64,000 bases of DNA from Arenibacter sp. F20364 (GCF_023015905.1 NZ_JALKBD010000001.1:248001-312000); one strand, 5' to 3'; shown: positions 1-9,628, counted from the stretch's first letter. The notes: generated by a model not told the origin, from the sequence alone. A program made the numbers and translations.

Positions 1-1689
1 TTATGCCAATTAAAGGATTACCCCCTTTTAGCCTACCGCTCCGTTCAATTGGATGTAAAACACCATTTGGAAAAGACAGAATACTATTATGAATTATTGG
101 ACAAGTTTGCCAGTTATAAGATCAACGGTATTATTCTCGAAGTTGAGGACAAATTAAAATTTAAACGCCAGCCTGTAGTAGCCTCTGCAGATGCATTGAG
201 TATTGAGGAATGGAAAAAGATCAGTGATTACGCCAAGGAACGGCATATAGAAATCAGTCCCTTGGTACAGGGATTGGGGCATGCCTCATTTATTTTAAAG
301 CATCCTGAATACATGGAACTCAGGGATAACCCCGAAAGCGATTGGGCCTTTAATCCACTAGATCCCAAGACTTACGAAGTGCAATTTGATCTTTATTTGG
401 ACGCCATGGAAGCTTTTCCTTACGGAAAATACCTGCATGTTGGCGGGGACGAAGTACACACTACTGGAAGAGGTAGCAAGGAGTCTCCCCTAAAGTTACA
501 ATTGATGTGGTTGGACAAAGTGGCTAAATTTGCAGAAGAGCACGGAAGGACCCCTATTTTCTGGGATGATATGCCTCTAAAACAGGCCGATGTGTACGAC
601 CCCATGTTTAAAAAGGATATGACACAGGAAGAAGTAGATCAGGTTTGGAAAGATAATGAGCACAAGCTATTGGAGTTTTTGGACATTTTCCCAAAGAATT
701 GTATTTATATGCGATGGAACTACAGTTCACCCCAAGCTTTAGGAAATATAAAGGCCATGCAATGGTTTACGGACCATGGAATGGAGGTAATGGGAGCAAC
801 GGCAGGCCAAACCAGATGGGTCCTAATGCCGCAGGAGGAAAGCAATATGGAGAATATCCGATCTTTTGCAGTAAGTTCCATAAACAGTGGTCTTAATGGG
901 TTGCTATTGACTTTGTGGGATGATGATTCTCCGCATTTTGAATTGTATATGAGAGGTATTCTAGCCTTTGCCGAATATTCCTGGATCGGGGACAAACGGG
1001 GTAAGGATGAAATAAAGTCGTCATTTAGACAGCGGGAATACGGGTACACCATGGCGGATGAAGGCAACGCCTTTATCACAGAACTAGAAACCCCCGTCGC
1101 CTTTTGGAAAAATGCCCTGCTTAAAAAGAATCAACGCAATTTTCTTCATAAGATGGAAGATCCTCTGGAAGAGGCCGTAATCGACTTGCCCAACAAAGAA
1201 AACAATGGAGCATGGAGTTTGGCCCATGAAGAAAGATTAAAAGAAGCCTCCCTTAACTTGGCCGCGACCGACAGTATTGCCAAAATAATAGAAAATGCCC
1301 GTTCCCTTGCCTTGAGAAACGACCATAACCTACAAGTCTATGAGCAAGTGAACAAATTGGCCCAGTTTAGCCCAAAAATGTTACTGGCACTTAGAGACTA
1401 TGACAAGGCGGAAAGTAGAGAGGACATCATAGCTACTGCTTCAAAACTTAAGGAATTGGAGTCGGAATTCGGCAGCCTTAGAAAGGAATTGGAAATGGTT
1501 TACGGCAAAACACGAATTTTAAACAAACCGGATAATTATATTCTGGATCAGGACCATCATGTGCACTTGGCCAATCAGTCCATAAATTTCGATTGGCAAT
1601 TCTATGCCGAAATAATGTTCTTTAAGAAATTGAACAATGCAATGAAAAAGGAGATCTACATGGAAAATGCTGATCCCTTAAAGAAATAA
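1..1689 (+). CDS. GH20-type glycoside hydrolase (beta-N-acetylhexosaminidase-like), 5' end cut by window
   Basis: The frame is open from base 1, so the true start lies left of the window and the TTG at 49 is internal. The visible 562 residues begin where the GH20 barrel normally starts (YRSVQLDV). The family's catalytic Asp-Glu pair is seen as HVGGDE at 436-453. Aromatic, acidic motifs that usually line the sugar pocket follow (FWDDM, LWDDD). Enzymes of this family remove terminal N-acetylhexosamine from glycans. The last 200 or so residues are mostly helical and have no domain I recognise. Signal peptide and N-terminal domain cannot be judged, and the substrate is unknown. The next gene starts 142 bp on and is probably a separate unit. 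Confidence 0.8.
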   Translation, partial: LCQLKDYPLLAYRSVQLDVKHHLEKTEYYYELLDKFASYKINGIILEVEDKLKFKRQPVVASADALSIEEWKKISDYAKERHIEISPLVQGLGHASFILKHPEYMELRDNPESDWAFNPLDPKTYEVQFDLYLDAMEAFPYGKYLHVGGDEVHTTGRGSKESPLKLQLMWLDKVAKFAEEHGRTPIFWDDMPLKQADVYDPMFKKDMTQEEVDQVWKDNEHKLLEFLDIFPKNCIYMRWNYSSPQALGNIKAMQWFTDHGMEVMGATAGQTRWVLMPQEESNMENIRSFAVSSINSGLNGLLLTLWDDDSPHFELYMRGILAFAEYSWIGDKRGKDEIKSSFRQREYGYTMADEGNAFITELETPVAFWKNALLKKNQRNFLHKMEDPLEEAVIDLPNKENNGAWSLAHEERLKEASLNLAATDSIAKIIENARSLALRNDHNLQVYEQVNKLAQFSPKMLLALRDYDKAESREDIIATASKLKELESEFGSLRKELEMVYGKTRILNKPDNYILDQDHHVHLANQSINFDWQFYAEIMFFKKLNNAMKKEIYMENADPLKK

Positions 1690-1800
1690 TTCTTCACGGA
1701 AATTACTATTGTTGAATTAGGGCGAAAAATACCTGGTGAAATATCTTGTACCAATGTTAACAAAAATAAGCGTTTAATTAAGTATATTTCGCCCCTAAAT

Positions 1801-1828
1801 CCGATTCGAAAATCGGGCTTAAGGAGAG
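1801..1828 (+). promoter_or_regulatory. Leader hairpin and strong Shine-Dalgarno before rluF
   Basis: CCGATT and AATCGG form a 6-bp stem around CGAA at 1801-1816. AAGGAGAG at 1821-1828 ends three bases before the ATG at 1832. A Shine-Dalgarno this good is unusual in Bacteroidota and supports the chosen start. The hairpin could modulate translation, but that is inference. Confidence 0.45.
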
Positions 1829-1831
1829 CAT

Positions 1832-2566
1832 ATGGAAGAGAAGGCAGCCACCCGAATAAATAAGTTTTTGAGTGAAATGGGTTATTGTTCGCGTCGCGCG
1901 GCGGACAAACTTATTGATCAAGGAAGGGTAACCATTAATGGAAAAGTTCCCGAAATGGGCACCAAAATTACCACGGATGATGAAGTACGTGTTGATGGCA
2001 AACTTATTTCCGAACCTCAAGAAAAGCCTGTATATATTGCTTTCAACAAACCCATTGGCATTGTTTGCACTACCGATACCAGGGTGGAAAAGGACAATAT
2101 TATCGACTTTATAAATTACCCAAGCAGAATATTCCCTATCGGAAGATTGGACAAACCCAGTGAAGGATTAATTCTATTGACCAATGACGGAGATATAGTA
2201 AATAAGATTTTACGGGCCAGAAATAAGCACCAGAAAGAATATATTGTTACCGTAGATAGACCTATAACAAAGGTTTTCCTGGAGAAAATGGCCAATGGGG
2301 TCCCCATCTTGGATAGGGTAACCCGTAAATGCGAAATTGAGGAAATAAGCAAGTTCCAATTTCGAATTATTCTAACACAGGGGCTGAACCGTCAGATAAG
2401 GCGGATGTGCGAGTATCTAGGCTACAATGTAACCGCCTTAAAACGTATTAGGATCATGAATATTCAATTGGACGTTCCCGTAGGCAAATGGCGCTATTTA
2501 TCCGAAAAGGAATTAAGTGAAATCAATGAAATGATCTCCGATTCCTCAAAGACCCATCACAAGTAA
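1832..2566 (+). CDS. rluF: 23S rRNA pseudouridine synthase RluF
   Basis: The predicted enzyme isomerises a uridine (2604 by E. coli numbering) in 23S rRNA. An S4 RNA-binding domain spans about residues 6-60. The RsuA/RluB/E/F catalytic domain follows, with the catalytic Asp in GRLDKPSEG (D107). The stretch FPIGRLDKPSEGLILLTNDG and the run KILRARNKHQKEY match RluF more closely than RluB, RluE or RsuA. GLNRQIRRMCEYLGY near the C-terminus is also typical. Length is 244 residues, without the basic tail of the enterobacterial protein. The start is fixed by the strong ribosome-binding site. The GNAT-nitrilase gene follows after 43 bp and may be cotranscribed. Confidence 0.92.
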   Translation: MEEKAATRINKFLSEMGYCSRRAADKLIDQGRVTINGKVPEMGTKITTDDEVRVDGKLISEPQEKPVYIAFNKPIGIVCTTDTRVEKDNIIDFINYPSRIFPIGRLDKPSEGLILLTNDGDIVNKILRARNKHQKEYIVTVDRPITKVFLEKMANGVPILDRVTRKCEIEEISKFQFRIILTQGLNRQIRRMCEYLGYNVTALKRIRIMNIQLDVPVGKWRYLSEKELSEINEMISDSSKTHHK

Positions 2567-2609
2567 AAACAATAAACTGCCCCTCTAATTTAATTTTAAC
2601 CGTATAGCC

Positions 2610-4139
2610 ATGAAGATGGAAGAAATAGAAAATATTGAGTTATTGTATTTAAGCGTGGATGACTATCAAGAGCTTAAAACGGCCATGATAGAATCCTACA
2701 CCACTATGCCGGAATCTTACTGGCGGGAACATCAAATAGATAATTTAATATCCAAATTTCCAGAGGGACAGGTAGTCATAAAAGTGAATGGCCATATTGC
2801 AGGCTGCGCACTGTCCATTATTCTGGATTATGATAAATTTGAAAATAAACACACCTACCAACAAATAACGGGAAATTACACTTTTAACACCCATTCTCCG
2901 GAAGGCGATGTACTATATGGGATAGATGTCTTTATAAAACCTGAATATAGGGGTATGCGGTTGGGTCGTAGATTATATGATTACAGAAAAGACCTATGCG
3001 AGCGCTTAAATTTAAAGGGGGTTGCTTTTGGAGGTAGAATCCCCAACTATCATAAATACAAAGACACCTTATCTCCCAAGGAATATATTGAAAAGGTAAA
3101 ACGCAAGGAAATAAACGACCCTGTACTTAATTTCCAAATTTCCAACGACTTCCATCCCAGTAAAATTCTAAAAAACTATTTGGAAGGTGATTCTGCTTCC
3201 AACGATTACGCTGTACTTTTGAAATGGGACAACATTTACTATGAGAAGAAGAATATAGAGGCTAGCGTTGTAAAAAAGGTTGTAAGGGTTGGACTCATCC
3301 AATGGCAAATGAGGCCCTACAAAAATCTGGATGATGTTCTTCAACAAGCAGAGTATTTTGTAGATGCCGTTTCAGGGTATCGGTCGGACTTTGCCCTATT
3401 TCCCGAATTCTTTAATGCCCCTTTAATGGCCGAACACAATCATTTATCGGAATCTGCGGCCATCAGGGAATTGGCCAAGCACACCACAACCATTGTTCAG
3501 CGATTTTCCGAGTTGGCAATTTCCTATAACATCAATATTATTACAGGGAGTATGCCGGAAGTAGTGGATGAAAAATTGTACAATGTAGGCTATCTCTGTA
3601 AACGCGATGGTACCAGGGAGCGCTATGAAAAACTCCACGTAACTCCAGATGAGGAAAGGGTTTGGGGATTGCAGGGAGGCAACGAACTAAAGGTATTTGA
3701 CACAGATTGCGGAAAAATAGGTGTACTGATCTGCTATGATTCCGAATTTCCGGAATTAAGTAGACTATTGGCAGATGAAGGAATGGATATTCTATTCGTT
3801 CCCTACCTAACGGATACCCAAAATGGGTTTTCCCGGGTCAGAAATTGTGCCCAGGCCAGAGCCATTGAAAACGAATGTTATGTGGCCATTGCCGGAAGCG
3901 TGGGCAACTTGCCAAAAGTACATAATATGGACATTCAATATGCCCAATCCATGGTATTTACACCCTGTGATTTTGCCTTTCCAGCCAATGGGATAAAGGC
4001 CGAAGCCACTCCAAATACAGAAATGATACTGATCGTAGACCTGGATATAGACTTATTAAGGGAACTTAACCAATTTGGTAGTGTTAGAAACTTAAAAGAC
4101 CGAAGAACCGATATTTTTGAGGTTCGGAGAAAGAACTAA
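2610..4139 (+). CDS. GNAT acetyltransferase - carbon-nitrogen hydrolase fusion
   Basis: Two enzyme domains lie in one 509-residue chain. Residues about 5-180 form a GNAT N-acetyltransferase domain; the acetyl-CoA loop is visible as RGMRLGRRLYDYRK. Residues about 225-505 form a nitrilase-superfamily amidohydrolase with the full triad: Glu266 (FPEFF), Lys341 (YEKLH) and Cys375 (LICYDSEFPEL). The fusion is a recurrent bacterial architecture, often annotated as bifunctional GNAT/carbon-nitrogen hydrolase. Its substrate is not established; acylated amines or amides are plausible. There is no signal peptide, so it is cytoplasmic. It ends eight bases before a dispersed hairpin repeat. Confidence 0.85.
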   Translation: MKMEEIENIELLYLSVDDYQELKTAMIESYTTMPESYWREHQIDNLISKFPEGQVVIKVNGHIAGCALSIILDYDKFENKHTYQQITGNYTFNTHSPEGDVLYGIDVFIKPEYRGMRLGRRLYDYRKDLCERLNLKGVAFGGRIPNYHKYKDTLSPKEYIEKVKRKEINDPVLNFQISNDFHPSKILKNYLEGDSASNDYAVLLKWDNIYYEKKNIEASVVKKVVRVGLIQWQMRPYKNLDDVLQQAEYFVDAVSGYRSDFALFPEFFNAPLMAEHNHLSESAAIRELAKHTTTIVQRFSELAISYNINIITGSMPEVVDEKLYNVGYLCKRDGTRERYEKLHVTPDEERVWGLQGGNELKVFDTDCGKIGVLICYDSEFPELSRLLADEGMDILFVPYLTDTQNGFSRVRNCAQARAIENECYVAIAGSVGNLPKVHNMDIQYAQSMVFTPCDFAFPANGIKAEATPNTEMILIVDLDIDLLRELNQFGSVRNLKDRRTDIFEVRRKN

Positions 4140-4146
4140 ACGATAA

Positions 4147-4269
4147 AGTCAATTAGCTCAGAGCAAGCCTGTCTGGCCGTCAAAGACAGGCCCTTGAGGC
4201 ATCGGAAGAAAACTACTACTAACATTTCTAAGCCCGCCTGAATGGAAGGGGCAGGCAAGGGTCGGAGCA
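4147..4269 (+). repeat. Dispersed hairpin repeat, copy A (long form)
   Basis: The segment matches 32607-32707 on the same strand. Both start with AGTCAATTA and continue with CTCAG-GCAAGCC and CTTGAGGCATC; both have AAACTACTA, then ACATTTC, and end with GTCGGAGCA. Copy A carries an extra arm, GCCTGTCT (4167-4174) pairing with AGACAGGC (4184-4191), absent from copy B. A second arm pairs GCCTG (4236-4240) with CAGGC (4252-4256). The layout suggests a mobile, folded intergenic repeat (REP/MITE-like). I do not recognise a named family. Confidence 0.6.
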
Positions 4270-4749
4270 TTCAAACCTTACTTGGTGAGTAAACTTTTTG
4301 CGCCTTACCATATACTATTTTCCGCATACAGCACAAATGTAATGGCTACCTACCCAAACCTATATTTGGTGAATCACCTTAGAAGGGCTCTTAAAAATGT
4401 GTTGACCAACTTAATTGTTTTCCTGCTTTACAAGAGTAGCAACACAAGTTCTGCTGTGAACAACTCCCATTGCTGTTTTCGGAATATATTGGCTAAAATA
4501 CAAGGTACCTTAATTTATTGCCCAGAAAATCAGGCTCGGCAAGAGGGGGGCCACCTTCAAAGGCATCCGAAAATTTAAACAAAATTTTAATAGGGTATTT
4601 CATTAAAAATCACTAAATTAGGAAGACAATCGTTCATTGATATAAGCAATAGATGCTTAACCTGAATATACCTTTGCCAACCTTCACCGACTACTATTTA
4701 AATTTATTGCAAATACATCAGAGCGATTGAAACAATAAAATTTAAACAG
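4270..4749. other. Gene-free stretch
   Basis: About 480 bp lie between the repeat and the next gene. One frame is open at 4282-4578, but its composition is unlike protein and I see no family. No terminator or clear TAnnTTTG promoter was found. The promoter for the gene at 4750 is presumably in the AT-rich right end. Confidence 0.5.
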
Positions 4750-6087
4750 ATGAAACTCAAAAAAAATCACATTAAAAAAAACCCCCTAATAACCACAATT
4801 TTAATTTTGTTGTTCTTAGCGGTAACGCCCTCCGTTTCGGCGGCCCTCTTGTATCAAGATGTGCAGGAACAGGAAAGTTCTTTTAACCAGTATCAAGGTA
4901 AAATTGTTGATGCGGAAACCAATAAACCATTGGTCTTTGCCACTCTTTCCATTGAAAACACAAATATCAGCACCGTCAGTAATACCGAGGGTCACTTTTC
5001 ATTAAAAGTTCCCAAGGAAATTAGTGAGGGACAGGTTAGTATATCCTTTTTAGGCTATAGGACCAGAACAATCCCTCTACTCCAGTTGAAGGAAAATAAA
5101 AATGAAATTGCTCTGGAAGTAAGCTTTACGGAATTATCCGAGGTGAGTCTTGCCGTTCCAAAAGACGCAAAAGCCCTTGTTCAGGAAACCCTACTCAGGA
5201 AAGGTGATAATTATTTTGACGACCCCACCTTAATGACAGCCTTTTACAGGGAAACCATTAAAAAAAGAAGGAAAAACGTATCCTTATCAGAAGCAGTGGT
5301 CAATATTTACAAATCTCCCTACAATTCGGATCGTAGGGACGCTTTACAGCTTTATAAGGCGAGAAAAAGCACTGATTATGATAAATTGGACACCTTGGCC
5401 ATTAAACTGCAAGGAGGACCTTTTAATACCCTCTTTGTGGACATGATCAAATACCCCCAATATATCTTTACCGAAGAAACGTTTGATGACTATGACTTTA
5501 GCTTTGAAAACTCTACCATGGTTAACGACAAACTTATTTTTGTAATCAATTTTAAACAAAAGGAATTCATATCAGACCCCTTATACCAAGGAAAGTTGTA
5601 TATAAATGCGGAGAAAAAAATTCTTACCAGCGCCATATATTCCCTGAATATTACGGATAGGGATAAGGCCGCCAAAATGTTCGTTCGCAAAAAACCTGCC
5701 CATGCCAATGTTTGGCCTACAGATATTGCCTACCGCGTAGATTACAGGGAAAAAAACGGAAAATGGTACTACGGCTACAGCAATGTCCTATTGGAATTCA
5801 AAATAAATTGGGACGATCGACTTTTCAATTCGGTGTACAGCATGACCTGCGAAATGGCCATTACGGACTGGGAAAAGAACACCACAGGCGAATCGCCAAA
5901 ATTTAGGGACCGAATTAAATCTTCCATAATTTTGGAGGATGAGGCTATCGGATTTTCAGATCCGGATTTTTGGGGCGAGTATAATATTATAGAACCCGAA
6001 AAATCCATTGAATCTGCCATCAAGAAAATACAAAGGCAATTGAGAAGAGCCAAATCCAGAGAGGATTCTTCCTCCCTTGGAATGTAA
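4750..6087 (+). CDS. Exported CarboxypepD_reg-like (carboxypeptidase regulatory-like) domain protein
   Basis: A signal peptide is seen (basic KLKKNHIKKN, then a hydrophobic run ending VSA). Residues about 45-135 form a CarboxypepD_reg-like beta-sandwich with the typical segments GKIVDAETNKPLVFATLSIE and FLGYRTRTI. This domain is common on Bacteroidota cell-envelope proteins and TonB receptors. The rest (about 140-445) is a beta-rich conserved region without catalytic motifs that I know. No TonB barrel is present, so it is probably periplasmic or on the inner face of the outer membrane. It stands alone, with a strong terminator 20 bp downstream. The exact role is unknown. Confidence 0.75.
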   Translation: MKLKKNHIKKNPLITTILILLFLAVTPSVSAALLYQDVQEQESSFNQYQGKIVDAETNKPLVFATLSIENTNISTVSNTEGHFSLKVPKEISEGQVSISFLGYRTRTIPLLQLKENKNEIALEVSFTELSEVSLAVPKDAKALVQETLLRKGDNYFDDPTLMTAFYRETIKKRRKNVSLSEAVVNIYKSPYNSDRRDALQLYKARKSTDYDKLDTLAIKLQGGPFNTLFVDMIKYPQYIFTEETFDDYDFSFENSTMVNDKLIFVINFKQKEFISDPLYQGKLYINAEKKILTSAIYSLNITDRDKAAKMFVRKKPAHANVWPTDIAYRVDYREKNGKWYYGYSNVLLEFKINWDDRLFNSVYSMTCEMAITDWEKNTTGESPKFRDRIKSSIILEDEAIGFSDPDFWGEYNIIEPEKSIESAIKKIQRQLRRAKSREDSSSLGM

Positions 6088-6107
6088 ATATTTTTACTAG
6101 AACAATG

Positions 6108-6138
6108 AAGTCCGTCACAAAAGTGACGGACTTTTTTT
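6108..6138 (+). terminator. Rho-independent terminator
   Basis: An 11-bp perfect stem, AAGTCCGTCAC with GTGACGGACTT, encloses AAAA and is followed by a T run. It closes the gene ending at 6087. Confidence 0.9.
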
Positions 6139-6179
6139 ATGCTATTTTTTATATATTTAGGCGCTACAAAATGTGATTG

Positions 6180-7238
6180 ATGAAAAAAAGGAGACAGTTC
6201 TTTAAAACAGCCTTAGGGGCCGGGATGGCCACCCTAATACCAACAACAATATTTGCAAATCCACAGGAGAAAAAATCGCTCCCTACCAACCTAAAACCCA
6301 AAGCATTAAAAAAAGGGGATACGATTGGGCTTATTGCGCCTGGTTATGCCGTAAAACCCGAAATTTTGATAGAGGCCAAAGAAACTCTGGAGAAAATGGG
6401 ATTTAAACCTTACCATACAGATCGCATACACGGGAACCATGGATACTTTAGCCATACGGACGAGGAAAGGGTGGCAGATCTAAACGAAATGTTCGCCAAT
6501 AAAAAGGTAGATGGCATCCTTTGTGCACGTGGGGGATATGGTTGTACCAGGATTATGCATTTGATCGATTATGATCTCATTAGGAAAAAACCCAAAGCCT
6601 TAATAGGTTTTAGCGACATTACGGCCCTATTAAATGGCATACATCAAGAAACTGGCCTTATCACCTTTCACGGGCCTGTAGGAAGCACTTTGAACGACCC
6701 TTATAGTATTGAGCATTTGCTAAATGTGGTAATGAAATCCAAGGAATTGCCATCCATTATCAATAATGTGCAAATAACAGATCTAGAAGAATATAGCAAG
6801 CCTGAATATGATCGATACAACATTAATCCCGGTGTTGTAACAGGAAAATTGGTAGGCGGTAGTCTAACATTGGTCAACGCCCTGATAGGAACTCCACATG
6901 AAATTGATTTTACAAATGCCATAGTCTTTCTTGAAGATATTGAAGAAGCTCCATATCGTATAGACAGGATGCTCACTCAACTAATGCAGGGCAAAACTTT
7001 TAAAAAGGCGGCAGGAATTGCTTTAGGGGTTTTTAAAGGTTGCGATAATACTCCCAACCCAAAATCGTTTACGCTCAAGGAGGTTATTATGGACAGGATC
7101 AAACCTTTGGGCATACCCGCTGTCTATGGCATGACATTTGGCCACATCGAAAACAACTTTACCCTGCCCGTAGGAATTAATGCCAAATTGGATACCAATA
7201 AAATGACACTGCAATTGTTGGAAAAGGCGGTCCGGTAA
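6180..7238 (+). CDS. LD-carboxypeptidase (peptidase S66, LdcA family), exported
   Basis: The predicted enzyme removes the terminal D-Ala from muropeptide tetrapeptides during peptidoglycan recycling. The S66 triad can be placed on Ser in GFSDITALL, Glu in LEDIEEAPYRIDRML and His in FGHIENNFTLPVG. The N-terminus KKRRQFFKTALGAGMATL looks like a twin-arginine or Sec signal, which suggests a periplasmic location, unlike cytoplasmic E. coli LdcA; tatC is present at 10730. The ATG at 6180 is preferred to the TTG one codon upstream. Length is 352 residues, normal for the family. A terminator lies 65 bp downstream and serves this gene and the convergent recQ. Confidence 0.85.
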   Translation: MKKRRQFFKTALGAGMATLIPTTIFANPQEKKSLPTNLKPKALKKGDTIGLIAPGYAVKPEILIEAKETLEKMGFKPYHTDRIHGNHGYFSHTDEERVADLNEMFANKKVDGILCARGGYGCTRIMHLIDYDLIRKKPKALIGFSDITALLNGIHQETGLITFHGPVGSTLNDPYSIEHLLNVVMKSKELPSIINNVQITDLEEYSKPEYDRYNINPGVVTGKLVGGSLTLVNALIGTPHEIDFTNAIVFLEDIEEAPYRIDRMLTQLMQGKTFKKAAGIALGVFKGCDNTPNPKSFTLKEVIMDRIKPLGIPAVYGMTFGHIENNFTLPVGINAKLDTNKMTLQLLEKAVR

Positions 7239-7302
7239 TTATAAAAGTTAGAACTGACAAACCGGTATAAATTAGACAAATCAAATTACCTTAAATCATA
7301 AT

Positions 7303-7329
7303 GCAGCCATCATAGTCATGGCTGCTTTT
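7303..7329 (+). terminator. Terminator hairpin between convergent genes
   Basis: GCAGCCAT (7303-7310) pairs with ATGGCTGC (7318-7325) around a 7-nt loop, followed by TTTT. It lies between the LD-carboxypeptidase and the 3' end of recQ. Confidence 0.75.
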
Positions 7330-7352
7330 AGTTGAAACCAAGCCTTAATAGG

Positions 7353-9548
7353 TTAGTTGGCCACCTCACTGATAAATTTCAATCTATATAGCCTAAGTTC
7401 CTCATCCTCGTATTCCCCGTCAAATTCCTTTAGTGCCACTTCAAGATCATCTGTATTGGCCTCCAAGAAATAATCATGGATTTCATCTTGCTGATCTTCA
7501 TCCAAAATCTCATCGATCCAATAGGCAATATTCAACTTGGTGCCACTAAAGACAATTTGCTCCATTTCCTTGATCAGTTCGTTCAATTCCAATCCCTTGG
7601 CCGAAGCAATATCATCCAAAGGCAATTTTCTATCTACGTTTTGAATAATATACAGCTTCAAGGAGGAATTGGCCCCTGTGCTTTTTACAATTAGATCATC
7701 CGGTCTTAAAATGTTGTTATCTTCTACATATGCAGCTATCTGGTCCACAAAGGGCTTTCCGTACTTTTTCGCCTTACCTTCCCCAACGCCATAAATATTC
7801 ACCAATTCCTCCAAGGATATGGGATACTTAAGTGCCATGTCATCCAAAGATGGATCTTGAAATACAACAAATGGGGGAACACCCAATTTGTGGGCCTCTT
7901 TTTTTCTTAGATCCTTTAGAATCTTCAATAAATTGTCATCGGCCACACCTCCAGAAGATTTAGCCGCGCTTACAATGGCATCATCGGTTTCCTTATTGTA
8001 TACGTGATCCATGGTCATCATAAATGATGTTGGATTATTAACAAATTCCTTTCCTAGCGGAGTTACATGTAGAATTCCGTATTGCTCTATTTCCTTTCTA
8101 AGCAGACCGGCGACCAGCGTCTGACGGATCAAAGCCATCCAATAGCCTTTATCCTTATCTTTTCCTATGCCAAAAAAATCCTTTTCATCGGTCTTGTGGG
8201 AAGATATCAAAGCATTTACCTTTCCTACCAAGGCCCTAACAATTTCTTTGGACTTAAATTTTTCACTGGTACCCGAAATAACATTGATCAGCTTTACCAC
8301 ATCACCCTTAGCTTCCTGTTTTTCCTTAGGGTTTCTGGTATTGTCGTCCATTTCGGCACCCTCACCATTAATTTCGTCAAATTCCTCCCCAAAATAATGA
8401 AGTATAAATTTTCTGCGGGACATTGAAGTTTCGGCATAACCCACAATTTCCTGCAGTAGGGCATTACCTATTTCTTGTTCGGCCACCGGCTTTCCCGACA
8501 TAAATTTTTCCAATTTTTCCACATCCTTATAAGAATAGAATGCAAGGCAATGACCCTCGCCCCCATCCCTTCCGGCCCGACCGGTCTCTTGATAGTAGCT
8601 TTCTATACTCTTGGGAATATCATGATGGATTACAAAACGAACATCCGGTTTATCGATTCCCATCCCAAATGCAATGGTGGCAACCACAACATCCACATCT
8701 TCCATCAGGAACATATCCTGATGCTTGGATCTGGTTTTACCATCCAATCCCGCATGATATGGTACCGCACTAACGCCATTTACCTGTAGTACTTGGGCCA
8801 ATTCCTCCACCCGTTTTCTACTCAGACAATAAATAATGCCGGACTTACCCAAATTTTGTTTTATAAAACGGATAATATCACCATCAACGTTTTGGGTTTT
8901 CGGCCGTACTTCGTAATAGAGATTTGGTCTATTAAAACTAGCCTTGAACACCTTGGCATCGGTTATTCCCAAATTTTTTATAATATCTTCCTGTACTTTT
9001 GGCGTTGCAGTGGCCGTTAAGGCAATTAACGGAATATTATCCCCCAACCTACTAACAATAGATTTGAGATTGCGGTACTCGGGCCTAAAATCGTGTCCCC
9101 ATTCCGATATGCAATGAGCCTCGTCAACAGCAACAAAGGATATGGTTTCCCCCTGTAAAAAATCCACATACTCCTCTTTGGTCAAGGATTCTGGAGCTAC
9201 ATACAAAAGCTTGGTTACCCCACTACTAACATCGCTTTTCACCTGTTTGATCTCTGTCTTTGTCAAAGAAGAGTTTAAAACATGGGCCACTCCTATCTCG
9301 TTGGACACCCCCCTAATGGCATCCACCTGATTTTTCATCAGGGCGATCAAGGGCGATACCACTATTGCAGTACCTTCCTGCATGAGTGCCGGCAGCTGAT
9401 AACAAAGGGACTTCCCACCGCCTGTGGGCATAATTACAAAGGTATTTTTACCTTGTACTATATTCTTAACTACGTTTTCCTGTAAACCTTTGAATTGGGA
9501 GAATCCAAAATACTTTTTTAGAGAGGCATGTAAATCAATCTCATTCAT
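7353..9548 (-). CDS. recQ: ATP-dependent DNA helicase RecQ
   Basis: This is a 3'-5' DNA helicase of recombination and repair. Superfamily 2 motifs are all visible: MPTGGGKSLCYQLPAL (Walker A), DEAHCISEWGHDFRPEY (DExH plus aromatic-rich loop), TATATPKVQEDI, GRAGRDG (motif VI). RQC and HRDC-type regions follow, with PPFVVFQDPSLDDMA as the HRDC landmark. Length is about 731 residues, longer than E. coli RecQ because of C-terminal additions common in Bacteroidota. Three in-frame ATGs lie at 9569, 9554 and 9548; the last gives the family-like start MNEIDLHASLKKYFGF. It is divergent from kdsD, with a perfect inverted repeat in the gap. Confidence 0.93.
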   Translation of the reverse strand: MNEIDLHASLKKYFGFSQFKGLQENVVKNIVQGKNTFVIMPTGGGKSLCYQLPALMQEGTAIVVSPLIALMKNQVDAIRGVSNEIGVAHVLNSSLTKTEIKQVKSDVSSGVTKLLYVAPESLTKEEYVDFLQGETISFVAVDEAHCISEWGHDFRPEYRNLKSIVSRLGDNIPLIALTATATPKVQEDIIKNLGITDAKVFKASFNRPNLYYEVRPKTQNVDGDIIRFIKQNLGKSGIIYCLSRKRVEELAQVLQVNGVSAVPYHAGLDGKTRSKHQDMFLMEDVDVVVATIAFGMGIDKPDVRFVIHHDIPKSIESYYQETGRAGRDGGEGHCLAFYSYKDVEKLEKFMSGKPVAEQEIGNALLQEIVGYAETSMSRRKFILHYFGEEFDEINGEGAEMDDNTRNPKEKQEAKGDVVKLINVISGTSEKFKSKEIVRALVGKVNALISSHKTDEKDFFGIGKDKDKGYWMALIRQTLVAGLLRKEIEQYGILHVTPLGKEFVNNPTSFMMTMDHVYNKETDDAIVSAAKSSGGVADDNLLKILKDLRKKEAHKLGVPPFVVFQDPSLDDMALKYPISLEELVNIYGVGEGKAKKYGKPFVDQIAAYVEDNNILRPDDLIVKSTGANSSLKLYIIQNVDRKLPLDDIASAKGLELNELIKEMEQIVFSGTKLNIAYWIDEILDEDQQDEIHDYFLEANTDDLEVALKEFDGEYEDEELRLYRLKFISEVAN

Positions 9549-9605
9549 ACCCATACCGTACTTCACCATTATTAATATTATATATTGGCACCAACGCCAA
9601 AAATG

Positions 9606-9628
9606 AAATTCCTTAAGTTAAGGAATTT
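9606..9628. promoter_or_regulatory. Perfect 11+1+11 inverted repeat between recQ and kdsD
   Basis: AAATTCCTTAA (9606-9616), a single G, then TTAAGGAATTT (9618-9628). It sits just upstream of recQ, next to a minus-strand CATTTTTG that is one base from the TAnnTTTG box. It could be a repressor operator for recQ or a hairpin; which one is inference. Confidence 0.5.

Noticed and set aside
4282-4578. 98-codon open frame between the hairpin repeat and the gene at 4750
   Set aside because: No family resemblance, no signal or domain, unlikely composition; kept as gene-free stretch.
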